NCBI GenBank assembly: GCA_022822445.1
Contig: JAJEBR010000024.1
Span: forward strand, 118,652-182,651
Reading direction: 5' to 3'
Source of the DNA: Gemmatimonadota bacterium
Lineage (GTDB): Bacteria > Gemmatimonadota > Gemmatimonadetes > Longimicrobiales > Gaopeijiaceae
DNA length: 64,000 bases
The notes beneath the pieces were generated by a model that saw only the letters and a program-made list of their open reading frames with translations, ran no database searches and had not been told where the DNA came from. Both the position numbers and the translations under genes were made by a program. Below, piece by piece: positions 1 to 9,181 of the stretch (position 1 is the first letter of the stretch; each line of letters opens with the position of its first letter).

Positions 1-1625
1 TTGACCTGTCTGAACCGGGCGGCCGGCGCGCCCACCGTGCGTCCGATGTTCTGGAAGGGATCGCCCTTGCCGGTCCCGCCGCCGTGATAGCCGAAGGTGC
101 CGGCACCCCCGATCATGTCCATGGAGCGCCAGAAGTCGGGGGTGCGGGCCAGGAAGTTGGGCTGGCTGATCGGATCGCCGAGCTTGCCGTCCCGGATTTC
201 GTGGGCCATCCCGGATGCCGAGAACTGCAGGTTCAGCATCGGCGGATCGACGTAGCCGAACCCGCCGCGGTGGATGTAGATGCCGTCCTCCGTCTCGGCG
301 ATCATCTCGTCGATGGAGACGTCCTCCTCGCCGGGGTCCATGATCGCGATGCTCGGCGCCACGACCTGGACCAGCACCGATCCCTGCGACCCCGCCGCGC
401 CGCGCGAGCCCGGCGGCATCCCGTTGCGCCGGTACCACCAGTCAAGTTGCGGCGCGAACTCGCGGGTGGTGAAGTAGTCCATCACCACACCCTCGCGGAT
501 GAGCGGGTAGTCCGCGGGAGCGACGCCTTCGACGTCCCATCTGTACATGCCGCCGGCGCGGGGTGCCGACCCGGTCGCGCGCACATTGAGCTTCGGGTTG
601 TTGAAGGAGAACTGTCCCAGGACCTCCTCGGGCGGGCTCAGGTAGCTCGTCCCGCCGGCGTGCATCTCGTAGCCGAGGACGCGGTCGAACTCCAGCGCCC
701 GCACGATCGAGGCGTTGAAGGCCGACGACACCGCGGACGAATCGAGGACCACGTCGTAGCGCCCCACGTCGGGTTCCCTCGCGTTCATCATCATGACGGC
801 GTCCTCGACCGCCTGTTCGGCGTCCGCCGCGAAGGGGATCCCGTCGATCGCCTCCCACCCGTAGCCGCCCGTCCTGAACGATTCCGGGCTGCTGGAGCCG
901 AAATTCATGCGGTCTTCCGAGATCACCTGGGCGCCGTACTGGTTGCCGAAGCCATGGAAGCGCTGGGCGATGTAGGATCCCTCGGTCGACGCGAAGACGA
1001 CATCGGTCTTGCCGAACAGGAAGTCGGAGAAACCGGTGACTCCGGGGACACCCATCGCCTCGCCGGCGTTCATGACCGCTTCGTTCGCCTGGATCTGAAG
1101 CTCGAGCTGGTCCTGGATCGTGTAGTTCCAGGGGTCGAGGTCGATCGGGGTCTCCCACTCGCCGTCGGCGACGACGGGGGCCGGCGCGAGTTCCAGGGTG
1201 CGCGTCTTGCCCCACGGGTTCAGCGTCGACTGCCGCACCGCGACCTGCGCGACCCGGGCAGCCTCTGCTTCCGTGACGATCGTCGACGACGCGAAGCCCC
1301 ACGCCCCGTCCACGAGCACGCGGACCCCGAAGTTGAGCGATCCGGAGATCAGCTGCGTGAATACCTGGCGATTCTGCACGATGGTCCGGCGGCTCGCCCC
1401 GCTGGCCACGCGCACGTCCGCGTAGCGCGCACCCGAGGCCCGGGCGGCGTCGAGCGCGGCCATCGCGATCGCGCGCACGTCGGGGTCCTGCAGGAGCGGT
1501 CGGAACGGCCTGTAGCGGCGCGCGGCCTCATGGGGGTCGGTCAGCAGCGTGGAATCGAAGCCGAGGAATCCGGCCGCCGCGAAGGCCGAGCCCGTGCGAA
1601 CGAAGTCCCGGCGGGACCAGGTCAT
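1..1625 (-). CDS. TldD-like Tat-exported protein 1 (3' end cut by window)
   Basis: First of three tandem TldD/PmbA-family paralogues. The start (ATG at 1625) opens with MTWSRRDF, a twin-arginine signal of about 25 residues, so Tat export to the periplasm or surface is likely. 541 codons are visible without a stop, and the frame leaves the window at base 1; against the 549-aa neighbour only about 8 residues are missing. TldD proteins pair with TldE as a zinc metalloprotease for peptides, but where TldD carries HExxxH this protein reads NASIVRALEFD, keeping only the trailing LExD, so the usual zinc site is absent. The C-terminal domain with the GGGTGKGDPF loop is kept. It lies 105 bp downstream of the second copy. 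Family assignment is firm; protease activity is doubtful. Confidence 0.85.
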   Translation of the reverse strand, partial: MTWSRRDFVRTGSAFAAAGFLGFDSTLLTDPHEAARRYRPFRPLLQDPDVRAIAMAALDAARASGARYADVRVASGASRRTIVQNRQVFTQLISGSLNFGVRVLVDGAWGFASSTIVTEAEAARVAQVAVRQSTLNPWGKTRTLELAPAPVVADGEWETPIDLDPWNYTIQDQLELQIQANEAVMNAGEAMGVPGVTGFSDFLFGKTDVVFASTEGSYIAQRFHGFGNQYGAQVISEDRMNFGSSSPESFRTGGYGWEAIDGIPFAADAEQAVEDAVMMMNAREPDVGRYDVVLDSSAVSSAFNASIVRALEFDRVLGYEMHAGGTSYLSPPEEVLGQFSFNNPKLNVRATGSAPRAGGMYRWDVEGVAPADYPLIREGVVMDYFTTREFAPQLDWWYRRNGMPPGSRGAAGSQGSVLVQVVAPSIAIMDPGEEDVSIDEMIAETEDGIYIHRGGFGYVDPPMLNLQFSASGMAHEIRDGKLGDPISQPNFLARTPDFWRSMDMIGGAGTFGYHGGGTGKGDPFQNIGRTVGAPAARFRQV

Positions 1626-1730
1626 GTCACAATCCTCCCGTGGGGGGTGCCTCTGAAGCCGTCCCACAGTATGTGATCACCCAGGGTGCGGCAACATCGA
1701 AGGTGGGGAGCCGTCCCTGTCGCTCAGTCA

Positions 1731-3380
1731 CTAACGCCTCGAGTAGGTGAAGACGTTGATCTCCCGGAACCTCGCCGCCGGCGCGCCCACGGTGCGTCCG
1801 ATCTGCTGGAACGGATCGCCCTTGCCCGTTCCGCCGCCGTTGTACGCGAAGGTGTCCGCGCCCCCGATCATATCCATCGAGCGCCAGAAGTCCGGGGTGC
1901 TGGCCAGGAACACCGGCCGGCTGACGGGCTCGCCGAGCTTGCCGTCCCGGATCTCGTGGGCCATCCCGCTCCCGCTGAACTGCATGTTCAGCATGGGGGG
2001 GTCCACCGACGCGAATCCGCCCCGGTGGATGTAGATCCCGTCCTCCGTCTCCGAGATCATCTCCTCGACCGAGACGTCCTCCTCGCCGGGGTCCATGATC
2101 GCGATGCTCGGCGCCACGACCTGAATGAGCACGGATCCCTGCGACCCGGCGGTGCCCCGCGACTCCACCGGCATGCCGTTGCGCCGGTACCACCACTCCA
2201 GTTGCGGCGCAAACTCGCGGGTCGTGAAGTAGTCCATCACGACGCCTTCGCGGATGAGCTGGTAGTCGGCGGGCGCCACCCCCTCCACGTCCCACCTGTA
2301 CATGCCGCCGGCCCGAGGCGCCGACCCCGTCGCCCGCACGTTGAGCCTGGGGTTGTTGTAGGAGAACTGCCCCAGCACTTCCTCCGGCGGGGCGAGGTAG
2401 CTGGTCCCGCCCGCGTACATCTCGTAGCCGAGCACCCGGTCGAACTCGAGCGCCCGCACGATCGAGGCGTTGAATGCCGCCGACACCGCCGACGAATCGA
2501 GGACCAGGTCGTAGCGCCCCACGTCGAGATCCTTCGCGTTCATCATCATGATGGCGTCGTCGACCGCCTGCTCCGCGTCCGCCGTGAACGGGACCCCGTC
2601 GATCGCCTCCCACCCGTAGCCGCCCGTCCTGAACGACTCCGGGCTGCTGGAGCCGAAGCGCATGCGGTCTTCCGAGATGGTGTCGGCGGCGTACGTGTTG
2701 CCAAAGCTGTGGAAACGCTGTGCGATGTAGGAGCCCTCACTCGACGCGAAGACCACATCGGCCTTGCCGAACTCGAACCACGAGTACGCCCGGACGCCGG
2801 CAATCCCCTTCGTCTCGCCGACCCGCATGATCGCCTCGTTGGCCTCGAGCTGGAGCTCCAGCTGGTCCTGGATGGTGTAGTTCCAGGGGTCGAGGTCGAT
2901 CGGGGTCTCCCACTGGCCGTCGGGCACGACGGGGGCCGGGGCGAGCTCCAGCGTGCGCGTCTCCCCCCACGGGTTTAGCGACGACTGGCGCACCGCGAGC
3001 TGGGCCACCCGCGCGGCTTCCTCCTCCGTGACGATAGTCGACGATGCGAACCCCCACGCCCCGTCCACGAGCACGCGCACCCCGAAGTTGAGCTGTCCCA
3101 TGACCGCCTGCGTGGAGACCTGGCGGTCGAGGACGATGGTCCTGCGGGTGATTCCGCTGGCGATGCGCACATCGGCGTAGCGGGCGCCCGCGGCCTTTGC
3201 GGCATCGAGAGCGGCCATCGCGACCGCGCGCACATCCGGGTCCTGGAGGAGCGGCCGGAAGGGGCGGTAGCGGCGCGCGGCCTCGTAGGGATCGTGCAGA
3301 AAAGCCGCGTCGAAGCCGACCAGTCCGGCCGCCGCGAAGGCGGATCCCGTACGCAGAAAATCCCTGCGTGACCAGGTCAT
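1731..3380 (-). CDS. TldD-like Tat-exported protein 2
   Basis: 549-aa paralogue, highly similar to its neighbours throughout. It begins MTWSRRDFLRTGSAFAAAG, a clear twin-arginine signal. An N-terminal PmbA/TldD domain (about 55-140), a central domain and the C-terminal TldD domain (ending RFREINVFTYSRR) can be followed. The position of the canonical HEAxGH zinc motif is occupied by NASIVRA (about residue 295), so catalysis by the known mechanism is unlikely. The start is fixed by the Tat motif and a GGGAG Shine-Dalgarno site just upstream. The 40-bp conserved element at 3395-3434 lies 14 bp above the start codon, separating this gene from the tldE-like gene. Likely a periplasmic peptide-binding or modifying factor; the substrate is unknown. 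Confidence 0.87.
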   Translation of the reverse strand: MTWSRRDFLRTGSAFAAAGLVGFDAAFLHDPYEAARRYRPFRPLLQDPDVRAVAMAALDAAKAAGARYADVRIASGITRRTIVLDRQVSTQAVMGQLNFGVRVLVDGAWGFASSTIVTEEEAARVAQLAVRQSSLNPWGETRTLELAPAPVVPDGQWETPIDLDPWNYTIQDQLELQLEANEAIMRVGETKGIAGVRAYSWFEFGKADVVFASSEGSYIAQRFHSFGNTYAADTISEDRMRFGSSSPESFRTGGYGWEAIDGVPFTADAEQAVDDAIMMMNAKDLDVGRYDLVLDSSAVSAAFNASIVRALEFDRVLGYEMYAGGTSYLAPPEEVLGQFSYNNPRLNVRATGSAPRAGGMYRWDVEGVAPADYQLIREGVVMDYFTTREFAPQLEWWYRRNGMPVESRGTAGSQGSVLIQVVAPSIAIMDPGEEDVSVEEMISETEDGIYIHRGGFASVDPPMLNMQFSGSGMAHEIRDGKLGEPVSRPVFLASTPDFWRSMDMIGGADTFAYNGGGTGKGDPFQQIGRTVGAPAARFREINVFTYSRR

Positions 3381-3394
3381 TTCATCTCCCTTTC

Positions 3395-3434
3395 GTCATG
3401 TCTACATGACATTTTGTAAACTCGGCTTTACATT
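3395..3434 (-). promoter_or_regulatory. Conserved 40-bp intergenic element, copy A
   Basis: Read toward the TldD gene at 3380 the element is AATGTAA, 7 nt, TTTAC, 5 nt, GTCATGT, AGA, CATGAC. The same four blocks at the same distances occur at 9182, 14132 and 35478. The blocks form inverted pairs (GTAA/TTAC and GTCATGT/CATGAC), as expected of a protein-binding operator or a folded leader. It fills the gap between the tldE-like stop (3442) and the tldD2 start. Function is inferred from position and conservation only. Confidence 0.6.
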
Positions 3435-3441
3435 TCCACTG

Positions 3442-4860
3442 CTACACCGCATCCGCGATCGCGGTAAAGTTGAAGTCGCGCGACCGGACCGGCGGAAGCA
3501 TGAAGCCGCCGGTCGCCGCCAGCACCGGCTCGCCGACCGCCTCCAGGTTGTTCAGGAAGTACATGTGCGAGTCCACGTAGCGCATGTTCTTGATCGGACG
3601 GGTGATCCTGCCGCGCTCGACCAGCCAGGTGCCGTCGCGGGTGACCCCGGTGAAGACCAGCCGCCGGAAGTCGGCGACTCCCATCGTCAGGCGGGTCACG
3701 TAGATTCCCCGCTCGCACGTTTCGACCATCTCGTCGAGCGTGAGCAGTTCCGTGCCCTCCTTCGGCTGGAGCCGCACCGAAACCGGGTTCGCCAGCGGAT
3801 ACTCCAGGCCGCGCTCGATCGCGGTGGCGTCGCCGAAGCTCAGGTTCCTGAGGATCCCGTCCTGTACCCAGTAGGTGCGGTCGAAGGGGACGCCGGTTCC
3901 GCTGAAGGGGCAGAAAGGCGCGTCGGGATCCATCGGGTCGGAGACGAACGACAGCCGCTCGTCGAAGACCTGCTGGCCGATCTTCGTGCCCCCGTTGGGG
4001 TCGGCGAAGACGCTGGAGCCCCGTTGCGCGCTGGGCAGGTCCATGTGGTACTGCATCATGAAAGCGATCATCGAGGCGTAGGCGTCGGGCTCCAGGATCA
4101 CCGTGTAGCGCGCGGGTTCCACCGCCGACGGGTTGCGGGACCGCTCCGCCTTGTCCGTCGCCTTCGCCGCCACCGCGACCGTGTCCATGTCGTTGAAGTC
4201 GTAGATCGCCTTGCCGGCCCAACCGGATCCGGTGTTGTCGTCGGTGCGGGCGCCCAGCTCCATGGTGCCGGTCGTGCTGCGGCAGTAGGCGACCAGCCCG
4301 GCCGAGTTGGCCACCAGCATCGAGTTGATGCCCAGGTCGAGGGTGCCCGCCGCCACGTATCCGTCCGCCCGCTCGATCGCCTCGACCGCCTTGCGGATCC
4401 GGTCGGGAATGTCCACCTCGCGGCTCGCCTCGGACCAGAGCCCCGGCGGCACCGGATAGTCGCGCGGCTGGATGAGGCGCCCCATCTCCTGCCGCCCCCC
4501 CGGCCCCTCCCGCGCGGAGTCCTCGGCCCACTTCACGGCCTGCATCAGCCCCTCGTCGTCGAAGCGCTGCGTCGTGCCCTGCGCGATCCGGCCGTTGAGC
4601 CGCGTGGTCACGGCCACCCCGCCCAGCGACGCGTCGCGCTGCGTCGTGATCCGGTTGATGCCGATGCGGGTGTTCTGCGAGTTGGCCAGCGACACGTTGA
4701 CGATCGTCTCCGCATTCGGATCCGCGAAGGAGAGCGCCTTCTTCGCGATCGCCTCGGCCTCCTCCCTGGTCAGGATTTCCCCGGTGGCAGCGATGCCCGT
4801 GCGCTTCGCCCCCGTCTCCGTGCTGCCCGCCGCCGCGGCACTCGAATCCCTGCTCATCAT
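3442..4860 (-). CDS. TldE/PmbA-like protein
   Basis: 472-aa protein of the PmbA/TldE branch, the partner subunit of TldD in the known heterodimeric protease. It has no signal peptide: the N-terminus is polar (MMSRDSSAAAAG), unlike the three TldD copies. The domain order is the PmbA N-terminal domain (AEAIAKKALSFADPN, about 30-45), a middle domain, and a C-terminal domain with ITRPIKNMRY near 430, a typical TldE/TldD C-terminal signature. The start at 4860 gives an ATGA overlap with the stop of the upstream tldD copy, so translation is probably coupled; ATG 4857 is also possible. How a cytoplasmic TldE meets a Tat-exported TldD is open; folded complexes can be co-exported through Tat, which is inference here. 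Confidence 0.85.
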   Translation of the reverse strand: MMSRDSSAAAAGSTETGAKRTGIAATGEILTREEAEAIAKKALSFADPNAETIVNVSLANSQNTRIGINRITTQRDASLGGVAVTTRLNGRIAQGTTQRFDDEGLMQAVKWAEDSAREGPGGRQEMGRLIQPRDYPVPPGLWSEASREVDIPDRIRKAVEAIERADGYVAAGTLDLGINSMLVANSAGLVAYCRSTTGTMELGARTDDNTGSGWAGKAIYDFNDMDTVAVAAKATDKAERSRNPSAVEPARYTVILEPDAYASMIAFMMQYHMDLPSAQRGSSVFADPNGGTKIGQQVFDERLSFVSDPMDPDAPFCPFSGTGVPFDRTYWVQDGILRNLSFGDATAIERGLEYPLANPVSVRLQPKEGTELLTLDEMVETCERGIYVTRLTMGVADFRRLVFTGVTRDGTWLVERGRITRPIKNMRYVDSHMYFLNNLEAVGEPVLAATGGFMLPPVRSRDFNFTAIADAV

Positions 4861-6503
4861 CGCCTCCCGTACGTGAACACGTTGAGGTTCCTGAACCGCG
4901 CCGCCGGCGCCCCCACGGTGCGGCCGATCAGCTGGGACGGGTCGCCCTTGAAGGTGCCGCCACCGCCGTAGGCGAAGGTATCCGGTCCCCCGATCATGTC
5001 CATCGACCGCCAGAAATCGATGGTGTTGGCCAGGTACGACGGCCTCCTCAGGATGTCGCCGAGCTTTCCGTCGCGGATCTCGTAGATCAGGCCGCCCCCC
5101 CCGCCCTGCATGTTCAGCATCGGCGGATCGACCGAGGCGAAACCGCCCCCCGGGAAGTAGATGCCGTCCTCGGTGGCCGCGATCATGTCCTCTTCGGAGA
5201 CGTTCTCCTCGCCCGGATCCATGATCGCGATGCTCGGCGCCACGACCTGGGTGAGCGTCGATCCCGCCGAACCCGCCGTGCCCCGCGACCCCGTCTCGAT
5301 CCCGTTTCGCCTGTACCACCAGTCCAGCTGCGGCGCGAATTCCCGCGACGTGAAGTAGTCGACCAGCACACCCTCCCGGATGAGCTGGTAGTCCTGCGGA
5401 GCGACCCCCTCCGCGTCCCACCTGTACACGCCCGCGGCCCGGGGCACCGACCCCGTCGCCCGCACGTTCAGCATCGGGTTGTTGAAGGAGAACTGCCCGA
5501 GCGCCTCTTCGGCCGGCCCGAGGTAGCTCGTCCCGCCCGCGTGCATCTCGTAGCCCAGGACCCGGTCGTACTCCAGCGCCCGCACGATCGTGCTGTTGAG
5601 GATCGAAGACACCGCGCCCGAACCGAGGACCACGTCGTAGCGCCCCACGTCCGGGTCGCGCGCGCCAAGCATCATGTACGCCTCTTCGACCGCCTGCTCG
5701 ATGTCGTCGGCCCACGGGATCCCCTCGATCGCCTCCCAGCCGTACCCCCCGGTTCTGAACGACTCCGGGCTGGCCAACCCGAATTCCATGCGGTCTTCCG
5801 AGATCACCTGGGCGACGTAACTGCCTCCGAAGTTGTTGAAGCGCTGCTCGATGTACGACCCCTCGCTGGATGCGAAGACGACATCGGACCTGGAGAAGCT
5901 GAAGCTGGAGGAGACCCGGAGGCCCGGCCTGCCGGCCTCGGCGATCTTCACCACCAGCTCGTTCGCCTCCAGCTGCAGCTCCAGCTGGTCCTGGATCGTG
6001 TAGTTCCAGGGATCCAGGTCGATCGGCGTCTCCCACTGGCCGTCGGCGACCACCGGGGCCGGGGCCATCTCGATGTTGTCGGTCTGGCTCCACGGGTTCA
6101 GCGACGCCTGTCGCGCGGCGAGACGTGCGATTCGCGCCGCCTCCTCCTCCGTGACGATCGTCGACGAGGCGAAGCCCCACGCCCCGCCCATCAGGACTCG
6201 CACGCCGAAGTTGAGCGATCCGGAAATCCGGCGCAGCCCGACCCGCCTGTCCCCGGCGCCGGTTGCGCGGGCGATCCCGCTCGTTACGCGCACGTCGGCG
6301 TAGCTCGTGCCCACGTCCCGGGCCGCCTGGAGCGCGGTCATGGCGAGCGCGCGGACGTCGGGGTCCTGGAGGAGGGGGCGGAAGGGGCGGTAGGCGCGCG
6401 CGGCGGCGTAGGGATCCTTGAGGAAACGCCCGTCGAGGCCGATGACGCCAGCCGCCGCGAAGGCCGAGCCGGTGCGCAGGAAGTCGCGCCGTGACCAGGT
6501 CAT
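4857..6503 (-). CDS. TldD-like Tat-exported protein 3
   Basis: 548-aa paralogue with the same architecture as copies 1 and 2. The start was set at 6503 because MTWSRRDFLRTGSAFAAAG, the Tat signal, begins there and matches both paralogues; the open frame extends 55 codons further up but with arginine-rich non-homologous sequence. HExxxH is replaced by NSTIVRALEYD. It is the first gene of the cluster and overlaps the tldE-like gene by 4 bp (ATGA), making this copy the most likely direct partner of TldE. Divergence among the three TldD copies is spread over the whole length, which suggests old duplications rather than recent copying. Confidence 0.86.
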   Translation of the reverse strand: MTWSRRDFLRTGSAFAAAGVIGLDGRFLKDPYAAARAYRPFRPLLQDPDVRALAMTALQAARDVGTSYADVRVTSGIARATGAGDRRVGLRRISGSLNFGVRVLMGGAWGFASSTIVTEEEAARIARLAARQASLNPWSQTDNIEMAPAPVVADGQWETPIDLDPWNYTIQDQLELQLEANELVVKIAEAGRPGLRVSSSFSFSRSDVVFASSEGSYIEQRFNNFGGSYVAQVISEDRMEFGLASPESFRTGGYGWEAIEGIPWADDIEQAVEEAYMMLGARDPDVGRYDVVLGSGAVSSILNSTIVRALEYDRVLGYEMHAGGTSYLGPAEEALGQFSFNNPMLNVRATGSVPRAAGVYRWDAEGVAPQDYQLIREGVLVDYFTSREFAPQLDWWYRRNGIETGSRGTAGSAGSTLTQVVAPSIAIMDPGEENVSEEDMIAATEDGIYFPGGGFASVDPPMLNMQGGGGGLIYEIRDGKLGDILRRPSYLANTIDFWRSMDMIGGPDTFAYGGGGTFKGDPSQLIGRTVGAPAARFRNLNVFTYGRR

Positions 6504-6642
6504 TCTACGAGTCTCCGTGGTGCGGGTGCCGATCGAATACCGGTCCAGAGTACGAGTGGGCCGGCCGACTCGCAACGGTCGCCCGCCCAGGCTTGCCCTC
6601 GCGATCCTTGCGGTCCCGGGGAGCGGTCCCCCCGGCCTGGCC

Positions 6643-7353
6643 TCAGCTGCGTTCCGGCGGCGGCTCAACTCCAGGTGGGGCGATCGCCGTCGGAGTGATA
6701 CGAGCGGTCCCCACCTGGGCAGGCTCTTCCTGCGCCGACCCGATCTGCGCGGGTCCCGGCTCCGCCGGCGCGGCCTGCTCTTCCTCCTCCTCCCGCGGTC
6801 CGAACTGGATCAGGAGGCCGCCGAGAACCGAAGTCACGAACCAGGCAGTGAAGGTGGCCAGGAGGACTTCCCAGGAGTAGAACATCTCGGAGGCCAGGCT
6901 GCCGACGGCGGCACCCAGCCACAGCACGAAGTTCTGGAGCTGGAATTCGAGCTGCTTGCCCAGCTTCATCCCGTGGACGGCCCGAAGCACCAGGTAGACG
7001 AGCGCGCCTCCGATCGCGAGCGGCCGGGTGGGCTCGCCCATCGCGGTGAGAAATCCCAGGGCCACGCCGACCGCGCCCCCGCTCACGATCCACATCTGCG
7101 AGGCCACGGGCGAAGTGCCCGAGGGGGCTTCCGGCGCCGGCGCCTCTTCCGGCGGAGCGGCGTCCGAATCCGCCAGCACCTCCTGTATCGCCGTACTCGT
7201 GGCGATCGGATCGATCCCCGCCTCGTTGGCGATGCGGCGCAACTCCTCGACGGTCAGGGTGTCGCCGCGTGCGTCGATTTCGGCCGCGCGCTGCAGAATG
7301 AGCGTAACCTGTGAGGAGGAGAGCCTGACCGGCGGGTCGGCCATTTTCGTCAT
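6643..7353 (-). CDS. Membrane protein of unknown function
   Basis: 236 aa, not recognised. The N-terminal 50 residues are a soluble helical segment (SSSQVTLILQRAAEIDARG), followed by a Pro/Glu-rich linker, then four hydrophobic stretches (about 86-110, 113-125, 145-165, 168-190), and an acidic then Ala/Pro/Gln-rich tail. The start ATG at 7353 was chosen because GGAAG lies 4 bp upstream; the frame is open further up, but that sequence is Cys/Arg-rich and does not look coding. It sits 140 bp downstream of the PPK2 gene on the same strand. A soluble head with membrane anchor is typical of small stress or scaffold proteins; no function is claimed. Confidence 0.7.
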   Translation of the reverse strand: MTKMADPPVRLSSSQVTLILQRAAEIDARGDTLTVEELRRIANEAGIDPIATSTAIQEVLADSDAAPPEEAPAPEAPSGTSPVASQMWIVSGGAVGVALGFLTAMGEPTRPLAIGGALVYLVLRAVHGMKLGKQLEFQLQNFVLWLGAAVGSLASEMFYSWEVLLATFTAWFVTSVLGGLLIQFGPREEEEEQAAPAEPGPAQIGSAQEEPAQVGTARITPTAIAPPGVEPPPERS

Positions 7354-7505
7354 GTCTTCCGAAGGACCGGGTAAAGTCAGCGCACAATACTCACTCTGGG
7401 CGCCCGGATTCCGCAACCGGCAGGGCAGGCACGGGCGCACGGCGGGGCTCAATCATAAGACACCACTGGACCCCCGTATGTTGCAAGAGCCGCGAGGAGG
7501 TGGAT

Positions 7506-8375
7506 TCACGGAGCGTCGGGGGCGGCCGTCGCGGGCTCGTCGCGGCTCACGACTCGCGTGGCGGACCCGGCGATCAGCGGGTCGGCCCCCGTGACCACGG
7601 CCCCGTCCTTGTCCGGGTACGCAAGCCGGTGGAGGAAGAACTGCATGGCCGCGATCCGAGCCCGCTTCTTGTCATCCGACTTGATGACGGTCCAGGGGGC
7701 GTCCGCGGTGTCGGTGTAGAAGAACATCGCTTCCTTGGCGTGCGTGTATTCGGGCCATTTGTCGAGCGAGGCGATGTCGATCGGGGACACCTTCCACTGC
7801 TTGAGCGGGTCCGTCTTGCGGCTGTCGAAACGGTGCTTCTGTTCCTCCTGCGAGACCGAGAACCAGAACTTGAAGAGCAGGATGCCGCTGTTGACCAGCA
7901 TGCGTTCCAGCTCGGGGCACTGGCGCAGAAACTCGAGATACTCCTGCCCGGTGCAGAAGCCCATCACGCGCTCGACTCCCGCCCGGTTGTACCACGACCG
8001 GTCGAAGAAGACCATCTCGCCGGCGGTGGGCAGGTGGCGGACGTAGCGCTGGAAGTACCACTGGCCCCGTTCCACGTCGCTGGGCTTTTCCAGCGCCACG
8101 ACCCGCGCGCCACGGGGGTTGAGGTGTTCCATGAAACGCTTGATGGTGCCGCCCTTGCCGGCCGCGTCGCGCCCCTCGAAGAGGATGACGATCCTGGCTC
8201 CGGAGTCCTTCACCCAGCGCTGCACCTTGAGCAGCTCGACCTGCAGACCCGCCTTCTCCCGCTCGTACTCCTTGCGCTTCATCCTGGTCTCGTACGGGTA
8301 GACGCCCTCCCGGAAGACGCGTCTGATGACGTCGCCTGCCGGTGCGTCGCGCTCGCGCACCTGTTCTTCGCTCAT
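7506..8375 (-). CDS. ppk2: Polyphosphate kinase 2
   Basis: 289-aa PPK2-family enzyme that transfers phosphate between polyphosphate and nucleotides in the cytoplasm. The P-loop FEGRDAAGKGGTIKRF is at about 64-79, Walker B/lid start FFDRSWYNRAG at about 122-132, and the conserved KFWFSVS and DDKKRAR segments follow. The length is normal for one-domain PPK2. The gene starts 19 bp after the sixA stop, so the two form a likely operon. The C-terminal 40 residues are a low-complexity Ala/Pro tail that is not part of the fold. Whether it makes ATP/GTP from polyP or synthesises polyP cannot be decided from the sequence. Confidence 0.93.
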   Translation of the reverse strand: MSEEQVRERDAPAGDVIRRVFREGVYPYETRMKRKEYEREKAGLQVELLKVQRWVKDSGARIVILFEGRDAAGKGGTIKRFMEHLNPRGARVVALEKPSDVERGQWYFQRYVRHLPTAGEMVFFDRSWYNRAGVERVMGFCTGQEYLEFLRQCPELERMLVNSGILLFKFWFSVSQEEQKHRFDSRKTDPLKQWKVSPIDIASLDKWPEYTHAKEAMFFYTDTADAPWTVIKSDDKKRARIAAMQFFLHRLAYPDKDGAVVTGADPLIAGSATRVVSRDEPATAAPDAP

Positions 8376-8394
8376 CGCGGCCCCCTGTGGACGG

Positions 8395-8922
8395 TCATCG
8401 GTCCCCCCTGCCCTCGAGTCGCCGCGGGAGGATCAGGTGGAGCAGTTCACCGCCCTCGTCCGCCCTCTTCCAGTCGTCCGAGGCCAGGCCGACGACCGCC
8501 ACGGCGCCGGTGGGGAACCCGGCTCGCACGCGGTCGATCTCGCTCTGGTCACCGGTGCGCGACAGGTAGGCCGCCAGGGCGTGGCTGGAAGGGTTGTGCC
8601 CCAGCACCATGACGGTCTGCGCGCTTCGGGGCGTGGCCGCGACCGTGGCCAGCACGATCCGCGGCGACGCCAGGTACAGGTCCCGGAGGAATTCCACCCG
8701 GGGGTGTCCGTCGAAACACGGCTCCATCCGGCTCCACGTCTCGCGTGTCCTCGCGGCGGTGCTGCAGTAGACGACATCGGGGATGCAACCGAGTGCGGCG
8801 AGCTCCGCGCCGACCAGCGCCGCCGCCCGCCGACCGCGCTTCTTGAGCGGCCGGTCGTGGTCGCTGAGGGTCATGTCGCCCCAGCTCGACTTGGCGTGTC
8901 TCGCGAGCATCAGCCGCCGCAT
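8395..8922 (-). CDS. sixA: Phosphohistidine phosphatase SixA family
   Basis: 175 aa, histidine phosphatase superfamily. The nucleophile motif is LARHAKSSW (about 6-14), the family arginine pair TAARTRET lies near 57 and the second catalytic histidine is in VLGHNPSSHALA (about 108). SixA-type enzymes remove phosphate from phosphohistidine, for example on phosphotransfer proteins. ATG 8922 (MRRLMLARH) places the RH motif at the usual distance from the N-terminus; longer frames upstream are noncoding. Lies 19 bp upstream of ppk2, a pairing that joins two phosphate-handling enzymes in one transcript. Confidence 0.88.
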   Translation of the reverse strand: MRRLMLARHAKSSWGDMTLSDHDRPLKKRGRRAAALVGAELAALGCIPDVVYCSTAARTRETWSRMEPCFDGHPRVEFLRDLYLASPRIVLATVAATPRSAQTVMVLGHNPSSHALAAYLSRTGDQSEIDRVRAGFPTGAVAVVGLASDDWKRADEGGELLHLILPRRLEGRGDR

Positions 8923-9130
8923 GCGTGTGTCTCTCGGTTGGTGGTCCGTTGTATCTTGTGGGGAACGCGCGGGCGTGCGCGCGAACCCGTTCCGTGTCGG
9001 CGGTTGACCGCTTGCCGGCGGCAAACGCGACTCGGAGCCCGCAATGTTAACACGTCCGCGACGGTGATTGCACGTCGGACAGTGTTCGGTTGCTCTGGAA
9101 GCAGTGCAAAGGCAGGTTGGGGATCCAGCA

Positions 9131-9154
9131 GTCCCTGGATAATTCCCGCGTCGC
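9131..9154. repeat. Dispersed 24-bp repeat, copy 1
   Basis: GTCC-s-TGGATAAT-y-CCCGCGT-y-GC. Matches the copy at 10648-10671 in 21 of 24 positions and that at 51240-51263 at about 20 of 24; similarity to the latter continues about 15 bp further on the right side. Noncoding here. Confidence 0.5.
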
Positions 9155-9181
9155 AGCGACGGCGGCGCTCTGGACAGCCCT

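Noticed and set aside
84..1676. 530-codon open frame on the plus strand opposite the first TldD gene
   Set aside because: Antisense shadow in GC-rich DNA; Arg/His/Val-rich with no domain, while the minus strand encodes a clear Tat-TldD protein. The same applies to the plus-strand frames at 1686-2978, 3406-4971 and 5541-6494.
3442..6180. 912-aa TldE-like protein
   Set aside because: The first 440 residues are an out-of-frame shadow of the upstream tldD gene; the real start is at 4860 with ATGA overlap.
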